This document shows positions 32,807 through 37,454 of a DNA stretch of 37,454 bases, in pieces; the first letter of the stretch is position 1; the number at the start of each line of letters is the position of its first letter. The stretch is from the NCBI GenBank assembly GCA_030748635.1, contig JASMLP010000181.1, forward strand, positions 1-37,454. Direction: 5' to 3'. The DNA comes from Planctomycetota bacterium (GTDB lineage: Bacteria > Planctomycetota > JACQVV01 > JASMLP01). The position numbers and the translations under genes are program-made. The notes below the pieces were generated by a model. The model saw only the letters and a list, made by a program, of their open reading frames with translations, was not told where the DNA came from and did no database searches.

Positions 32807-34768
32807 TCAGCGTTCGAGCAAGCGTTGAGCCAGGCGCCGAGGGTAGTCCTGACCGCGACTGGAGGCGATGGACTGTTTCCAGTATCGACGCGCTTGACTG
32901 GACTGGCCGAGCAGATGGCAGGCGAGACCCGCGTAAAGATAGTGGTCGTTGTGGGTCAGGCGGGGCATCCCGTTCCTTTTGAATTCGAGCCGGGAAGCGA
33001 TCTTCTGGGGATCTTGTAGGAGGAGAAGTTGGGAGCCGTGGGCGGAGGACCGGGCGACATCAGGAAGCTCCAGAAGCGAACGATTCCAGATTTCGCGCGT
33101 TTTTTCCCAGCGGCCGGCGAGAGCGTGAGCGAGAATGCGATGGGTTGCGATCCAGTAGGGAGCGTCGAAGGATATCTGCGGTTTCTGGGCGGCCAGATCG
33201 AGTTCTTCGAGAGCATGATCGATTTCATCCGCTTCGAGGTAGGTCCGAATCAGGGCTCGACGGGCGGAGTTCTGGGATCGACCTGGATGGGGGAGGGATT
33301 CCAGCATGTTTTGGAAGGAACGGATTGCCGATTCGAACGATCCGGAATGACGGTTGATCAGTCCCCGGTACCAGGCGACACTTGGGGCGGATTTTCCGAG
33401 AACACCCTCGAGGGTAGCCAGAGATTTCCGGGCGTTCGGGATCTGCTCCAGGCTCAGAAGGGCTTCGAGGCGCAGCGGGAAAGTCCCTATCAGGTCGGGT
33501 TGCGTCGATGTCCCGGGTTGAAGACACTCGAGGGCATCGGAAGGAAGGTCGCGTTCGAGAAGAACATTCGCCTCGAGGAGAGCGGCCCACTCGAGTTCGC
33601 CTCTTTCCTGAAGGGTGCGGGCTCGTAACAGGTAGTGCGCCGTTTGTTCCAAATCACCCAGACGAATGGCCGAAGGGGCCGCAATTTGTAGAGCGCTGGC
33701 GAAGCGCGGGTTGAGTTTCAGCGCTTTTTCCATCGCTTGGAGACGAAGAGATGGGTTCAGTTCGAGTCGGCCTTCCAGAAAATGGGCGCTGGGATCATCG
33801 GGTCGATTTCGTGTTCCTTCCCGGTATTCATCTTGAAGCTGGAAACGTTTTCCCAACTGGATGCCGAGATTCTGGTAGGCCTTGTGAAAACGCAGAGATG
33901 GGGTTCGCTGGAGGATGTCTCGGTAAAGTGTCCAGGCTTCTTCTACTCTTCCCGCGGCGATAAGAGCGCGACCCAGGTCCCATTGAACCGGAGGGTGGTC
34001 TTGGGCCCGCTTCAGCGCTTCGATGGCGCGATGAGGATGGCCGAGGCGTAGGCGAGCGACTCCTATCAGGTGGTTGATCTGAAGGGTGTTTGGGGAGGAA
34101 GTTTGGAGCCGAAGAGGCTCGAGAATAAGGATCGCTTCGGCGGGGCGATTTTGCTCCAGGAGTTGGCGAGCTTGAGTCAGGCCACGGGTTTCGGACTGAT
34201 GATCGAGCGCGATGGAGAGGAACACCATCAGGCTGATCGGCAATCCGATCAATCCGATTCCGATGACGGCTCTGAAGATCCCCAAGTACGGGTGGCCGGT
34301 TCGAAGGAGGCTGTTGAGGAGGTGCCCCAGGACGATCGGTGTCCGGAAGATGCCGGGCCATCCCCACCACCCGAGCAAGGTCGCCTGGAGCAGTCCGCTC
34401 CAGTTCTTCCAGGTCCGACAGGTGACGCAGGACCAGTCTTGAAACCTCGTTTCTCGCGTCCACAAAAGGGATTGAATCGAATGTCTGGTCCACTGCTGGG
34501 CGCCTTTCTTGTGGCAGTGTAGGCAGCGGTTGCTGGTTATTCTCTCCCGGAGTTCCGGAGCGCCGATATGATCAGGCTTCTGCTCGAGAAACGCGTGGAT
34601 CACCTCGGGATGACGATCGAGAGCGCGGGGGAGTTCGGAAAAGGGTCCGATGATCGGAGTGGAGAGGTCGACTCCGCCACGGATCAATTCACTCACGAGC
34701 TCGGAACGAGAGCAAGAGTGTCGCTCACTCTCTTCGATGTAGGTGTAGACGGGTTGGGGTGTTGTCAT
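32807..34768 (-). CDS. Zinc-ribbon, membrane-anchored TPR protein
   Basis: The 653-residue protein has an N-terminal region of about 65 residues (VYTYIEESERHSCS, SELVSELIRGGVDLSTPIIG) that recalls GYF_2-type domains, weakly. CLHCHKK (Cys82, Cys85) and CVTC (Cys114, Cys117) form a probable zinc ribbon. Hydrophobic segments include a clear helix at about 165-187 (AVIGIGLIGLPISLMVFLSI). From about 195 to the end come TPR-type repeats (RLGHPHRAIEALKRAQ, GRVEEAWTLYRDILQRTP, ALKLNPRFASALQIA). No enzyme motif was seen. It lies upstream of gspD in the same direction but 232 bp and a promoter separate them, and divergent to the selenoprotein gene. A scaffold for an envelope complex is a fair guess. 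Confidence 0.8.
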   Translation of the reverse strand: MTTPQPVYTYIEESERHSCSRSELVSELIRGGVDLSTPIIGPFSELPRALDRHPEVIHAFLEQKPDHIGAPELRERITSNRCLHCHKKGAQQWTRHSIQSLLWTRETRFQDWSCVTCRTWKNWSGLLQATLLGWWGWPGIFRTPIVLGHLLNSLLRTGHPYLGIFRAVIGIGLIGLPISLMVFLSIALDHQSETRGLTQARQLLEQNRPAEAILILEPLRLQTSSPNTLQINHLIGVARLRLGHPHRAIEALKRAQDHPPVQWDLGRALIAAGRVEEAWTLYRDILQRTPSLRFHKAYQNLGIQLGKRFQLQDEYREGTRNRPDDPSAHFLEGRLELNPSLRLQAMEKALKLNPRFASALQIAAPSAIRLGDLEQTAHYLLRARTLQERGELEWAALLEANVLLERDLPSDALECLQPGTSTQPDLIGTFPLRLEALLSLEQIPNARKSLATLEGVLGKSAPSVAWYRGLINRHSGSFESAIRSFQNMLESLPHPGRSQNSARRALIRTYLEADEIDHALEELDLAAQKPQISFDAPYWIATHRILAHALAGRWEKTREIWNRSLLELPDVARSSAHGSQLLLLQDPQKIASRLEFKRNGMPRLTHNDHYLYAGLACHLLGQSSQARRYWKQSIASSRGQDYPRRLAQRLLER

Positions 34769-34946
34769 GAGTGCGTCGGAGGGGAAGGTCCCAAGAAGAC
34801 TTTAATCCTCAGGATTTAGAATCCCGAGTCCATATTTTTGTTGAGCGATGGGGCGTTTGTTGTGGACACTGATAGCGGGTTTTTCGGTAATCGGGTTGAA
34901 TCCTGATCGGAATGTGGATGAGCCGGGTCTTTGGAGGGTTCTACGG

Positions 34947-35585
34947 ATGAGGTCGATACGTGTCTTTCTGATTTTTCTAGCTGCGACAGTGATTGTAAAT
35001 GGAGTGGACGCGCAGGGGCGTGGAAGAGGCCGGCGCGGTGGCGAAGGGATTGCCGAGGGGAAACCCGCTCTGGAATTCTCGCTTCAACGGACGGATCGAT
35101 CGGGGGTGGTTACCCTCAAGGATCTTCGCGATCGTCCCGTGGTTTTGATCTTCGGTAGCTATACCTGACCCCCGTTTCGACGTGAGGCCGGGCGCCTCAC
35201 CCATCTCTATGAGACTTATCGGGAGCAGGCTCACTTTCTGGTGGTTTACCTTCGGGAGGCTCATCCGATCGACGGTCGGTCTAGCGCCGAGAATGAACGA
35301 AGAGGAATCTGGATACCGCAGCACAAGGTGCTGGGAGAACGAGTGGAGGCGGCGCAATCCTGCGCTCAAGCCCTGAAACTGCCGATGCCGATGGTGGTTG
35401 ACGGTATGGATGATCGGGTGGGAAGTGCGTACGGCGGATGGCCCGATCGGCTCTATATCGTGGGAACCGATGGGCGTATCGCCTATCGGGGAGATCGTGG
35501 CCCCATGGGGTTCGATGTGAATGAAATGGAGCGCAAGTTGAAGGCGATCCTTTCAGGGAAGGCGTCCGAAGGAAAGTCGCGCTGA
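34947..35585 (+). CDS. Deiodinase-like thioredoxin-fold selenoprotein with in-frame TGA (Sec74)
   Basis: Read through the TGA at 35166-35168, the frame gives a 212-residue protein. The ATG at 34947 has GGAGGG 8 nt upstream and opens a signal peptide (about 1-23, VFLIFLAATVIVNGVDA); an upstream ATG at 34848 lacks such a site. After a Gly/Arg-rich linker comes VTLKDLRDRPVVLIFGSYT-Sec-PPFRR. Iodothyronine deiodinases have the same active-site pattern (FGS-x-T-Sec-PPF). Downstream, YLREAHPIDG, IPQHKVLGERVEAAQ, MVVDGMDD and IAYRGDRGP also match that family in order. A 7-bp hairpin 13 nt after the TGA fits a bacterial SECIS. The likely role is an exported thiol/selenol redox enzyme or dehalogenase; thyroid-hormone deiodination is not implied. 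Alternatives: a nonsense mutation or sequencing error. The DUF72 gene follows 14 bp later. Confidence 0.85.
35182..35200 (+). promoter_or_regulatory. Candidate bacterial SECIS element
   Basis: GTGAGGC (35182-35188) pairs perfectly with GCCTCAC (35194-35200), closing the 5-nt loop CGGGC. The stem begins 13 nt after the TGA, and the first loop G (35190) is 22 nt from its last base. Bacterial SECIS elements need a small apical loop with a G at the first or second position at about 16-37 nt from the UGA; this fits. It lies within the coding region and is translated as part of REAGRLT. Confidence 0.75.
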
Positions 35586-35599
35586 CCTCTCGGGGCCCC

Positions 35600-36454
35600 G
35601 TGGGGGTCGTTCGGTTGGGGACGAGTTCCTGGACCGCGATCGGTTGGGAACGAGCCTTTTATCCCCCGGGAACGGGGGGGAGTGATCGGATATCTTTCTA
35701 TGCTCGCCATTTCGATACGGTCGAGATCGATATGACTTTTTATCGTATTCCCGCCACATCGATGGTACTCGGGTGGCGTGATCGGACAACAGAGTCGTTT
35801 CGTTTTGCGGCCAAGGTGCCTCAAAGTGTGACCTCCCATGTGATCCGCTCTGGAGGACGGGTCGAGGAAAATCCGGATTTTCTCTCTCCAGGGGGCCTGG
35901 AACGTTTTGTCGATCGAATGAACGATCTGGGGCCCCGAGTGGGTCCACTGCTGCTGCAATTTCCCTATTTCCCTCGACAGGTTTTTTCCGGACTGGGGGC
36001 GTTTCTCCCTCGACTGGACGACCTGCTGGGACTGGTTCCCCCCCAGGTACGGTTCGCGCTCGAGATCCGAAACCCTTCCTGGTTTCACCCGGAACTTTTC
36101 GCGTTGCTGTCAACGCATGAGGTGGCTCTCGCTCTGACCGATCTCACTCTGACCCGCAAGGATGGGGGGAAGTACGGTCCACCTGTCGGTTTGCGGCTAC
36201 TCGAGACCCACGGAGAGGATGTGCTCACCACGGACTTCTTGTACGTTCGACTGCTGGGGGATCGTTGGGACATCGAATCCCGAACGGATACCTGGGAGCG
36301 GGTTGTTCGGTCTCGTGACCGGGAAATTCATGATTGGGCTCGCCTTCTGGAGTGGACCAGTCGGGGGGGGCGGGATGTGTTTGCGTATGCGAATAATCAT
36401 TACGAAGGATTCGCTCCCGAAACCGTTCGCAAGATCCGTCATTTTTGGCCATGA
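35600..36454 (+). CDS. DUF72 (YecE-like) TIM-barrel protein
   Basis: The 284-residue product starts at a GTG 14 bp after the selenoprotein stop, without an obvious Shine-Dalgarno, so reinitiation from the upstream gene is likely. DUF72 signatures are clear: LGTSSWTAIGWERAFYPPG at the N-terminus, FYARHFDTVEIDMTFYRIP, FRFAAKVPQSVTSH, LLLQFPYFP, FALEIRNPSWF, FLYVRLLGD and VFAYANNHYEGFAPETV at the C-terminus. The fold is a TIM barrel related to xylose-isomerase-type enzymes; the biochemical function of the family is not established. Pairing with a selenoprotein suggests cotranscription, but I know of no functional link. Confidence 0.93.
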   Translation: MGVVRLGTSSWTAIGWERAFYPPGTGGSDRISFYARHFDTVEIDMTFYRIPATSMVLGWRDRTTESFRFAAKVPQSVTSHVIRSGGRVEENPDFLSPGGLERFVDRMNDLGPRVGPLLLQFPYFPRQVFSGLGAFLPRLDDLLGLVPPQVRFALEIRNPSWFHPELFALLSTHEVALALTDLTLTRKDGGKYGPPVGLRLLETHGEDVLTTDFLYVRLLGDRWDIESRTDTWERVVRSRDREIHDWARLLEWTSRGGRDVFAYANNHYEGFAPETVRKIRHFWP

Positions 36455-36521
36455 ATGAAATTTTGGAATAATCGAATTCGAAAAGAGTTGGCGAGGTCGT
36501 ACACTATTTTTTGGGCGCGAT

Positions 36522-37454
36522 GTGGAAATGTACCGAAGTCAACGAGCAGAATTTTATTCGACCCTGGCCGTCCTGATCGGATCGGCGGTTCCGGTATGCC
36601 ATGCGTTGAGAGTGATCGAGCAAAAGCATGTTGGGACATCACTCGGTTGGGCCGCGCTTCGGATAGGCGATCGGATTCGGAGAGGGGGCGTTACTCTGGC
36701 CGAAGCGCTATCGGAACGATCCGATGTCTTTGGAACCTGGGAGATCGATCAGGTACGCGCGGGTGAAGCTTCCGGCCGACTGGGGGAACACCTCGATGTC
36801 GTAGCCCGGGAGCTTCGGGAATGCAAGGATCGGTGGGCAAAGGGTTTACGAGTGGCTGCTATCGTGTTTCTGGTGGTTCACCTGGTCTTTTTCGCGCTTT
36901 TCCTGCCAGGGTGGTTTCAGCGGGGTGAGCTCTCGAACTGGATGTTCTTGATGGTTGGGCTGGACGGAGCGATCGTTACGGGTCTCTGTGGGTATTGGTG
37001 GAGAAGATTTTTCCCGAACTTGGCTCGGCTTGGCGATCGTGCCCTGGGGACGGTGCCCTTTGTGGGGGGCTGGCTACGGATGGGGATCAAACTGCGTTAC
37101 TGGCGTTTCCTGGTCACTTTGATCGATTCGGGAGTGGCCGGATCGGTCGCTTTTGTTACGGCGCGTGGGGTGATCGAGGCGCCGGAACGGAGAAAGCAAA
37201 TGGATGCGGAAGTCCGTCGGTGGATCGTGGGTGAAGAGCCTGATTCGCGAGATGCGATGCTCGAGGAACCCGAAACGGTGGAGGAACGTTTCGATCGGGG
37301 AGCTCTCAGCGCTCGGTTACATTCGGAAATCGAGGAGTTGGAAAAATGGAGATCCCGGATTTTTGGTTGGTGTATATTCTGGATTCCGGGGTCGATCTAC
37401 GCGAGCAGCCTCATCCTTCTGGTCGCGCGAATTGTTCCATTCTTTTCTGGAAGC
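36522..37454 (+). CDS. Divergent GspF-domain (T2SF) membrane protein, 3'-truncated by window edge
   Basis: The frame is open to the right edge. The start is GTG 36522 or ATG 36528 (MYRSQRAEFY); a stop at 36456-36458 bounds it. The visible ~310 residues hold two T2SF-like units: FYSTLAVLIGSAVPVCHALR with RAGEASGRLGEHLDVVA, and RYWRFLVTLIDSGVAGSVAF. Three membrane segments fit GspF topology: AAIVFLVVHLVFFALFLPGW, WMFLMVGLDGAIVTGLCGYW and FWIPGSIYASSLILLVARI. It differs from the canonical GspF at 27470-28693 in an inserted acidic stretch (SRDAMLEEPETVEERFD) and in lacking the usual N-terminal QYKA region. It may belong to a second pilus-like machine or a GspF-like regulator encoded further right. 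Confidence 0.75.
   Translation, partial: MEMYRSQRAEFYSTLAVLIGSAVPVCHALRVIEQKHVGTSLGWAALRIGDRIRRGGVTLAEALSERSDVFGTWEIDQVRAGEASGRLGEHLDVVARELRECKDRWAKGLRVAAIVFLVVHLVFFALFLPGWFQRGELSNWMFLMVGLDGAIVTGLCGYWWRRFFPNLARLGDRALGTVPFVGGWLRMGIKLRYWRFLVTLIDSGVAGSVAFVTARGVIEAPERRKQMDAEVRRWIVGEEPDSRDAMLEEPETVEERFDRGALSARLHSEIEELEKWRSRIFGWCIFWIPGSIYASSLILLVARIVPFFSGS

Noticed and set aside
34848..35168. Stand-alone small ORF ending at the TGA, and its ATG at 34848
   Set aside because: The upstream ATG has no Shine-Dalgarno, while ATG 34947 has GGAGGG and begins a signal peptide. The stop is better read as Sec.
35241..35585. Separate ORF downstream of the TGA
   Set aside because: It is in the same frame as the upstream part and continues the deiodinase-like domain; its apparent start is an internal GTG without a ribosome site.
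36455..36766. ORF beginning ATGAAATTTTGG right after the DUF72 gene
   Set aside because: Its product is low in complexity and unrelated to any fold, and it lies out of frame over the GspF-like protein, which has clear family motifs.

Overview
The window reads as a chromosomal segment of a Gram-negative-type bacterium, most likely a member of the Planctomycetota. The basis is the gene content: secreted or membrane-anchored proteins with prenyltransferase/squalene-oxidase repeats, an AAA-type ATPase with TPR repeats, a GspD-to-J secretion cluster with a separate PilM/PilN-like locus, three tandem HtrA-like proteins, and a deiodinase-like selenoprotein. No rRNA, tRNA, CRISPR array, insertion sequence or phage gene was seen. 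The lineage is an inference from gene content only.

Layout. (1) 3-2345 (+): 3' part of a regulatory-type ATPase/TPR protein that enters from the left. (2) 2469-5933 (-): two tandem paralogues, each with a TonB-like S-x3-H membrane anchor, an acidic linker and a prenyltransferase-repeat domain; a strong intrinsic terminator separates them. (3) 6082-14736 (-): three HtrA-like genes, then rnc (RNase III), mfd and a SurA/PpiC-like chaperone, all in one direction. Only one of the three HtrA proteins keeps the whole catalytic triad. (4) 14953-16888 (+): aspartate kinase overlapping a small exported protein. (5) 16920-22115 (-): a HEAT-repeat membrane protein, a cytosolic histidine kinase with a zinc-ribbon-like insertion in its ATPase domain, and a translationally coupled pair encoding a PilM-PilN fusion and a PilO/GspM-like protein. 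(6) 22393-23265 (+): a four-helix membrane protein with a good promoter and an 18-bp perfect terminator stem. (7) 23481-32574 (-): the type II secretion/type IV pilus-like operon gspD-E-F-G-H-I-J, then a lipoprotein gene coupled to gspJ by an ATGA overlap, then ribB. A good sigma70-like promoter precedes gspD. (8) 32807-34768 (-): a zinc-ribbon/transmembrane/TPR protein. (9) 34947-36454 (+): a deiodinase-like selenoprotein gene read through an in-frame TGA, followed by a DUF72 gene. (10) 36522-end (+): a divergent GspF-domain protein that runs off the right edge.

How the genes fit together: much of the window concerns the cell envelope and export. The gsp genes form the outer-membrane secretin, assembly ATPase, inner-membrane platform and pseudopilins, and the PilM/N/O-like pair 3 kb away probably supplies the cytoplasmic/inner-membrane platform parts that the main cluster lacks. 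The HtrA trio and the PpiC-like protein look like periplasmic quality control.

The most notable item is the selenoprotein at 34947-35585. Its TGA lies exactly where iodothyronine deiodinases carry selenocysteine (FGSYT-Sec-PPF), the frame continues for 139 conserved codons, and a 7-bp hairpin lies at the spacing expected of a bacterial SECIS element. A conventional gene caller would split it into two hypothetical ORFs or discard it.
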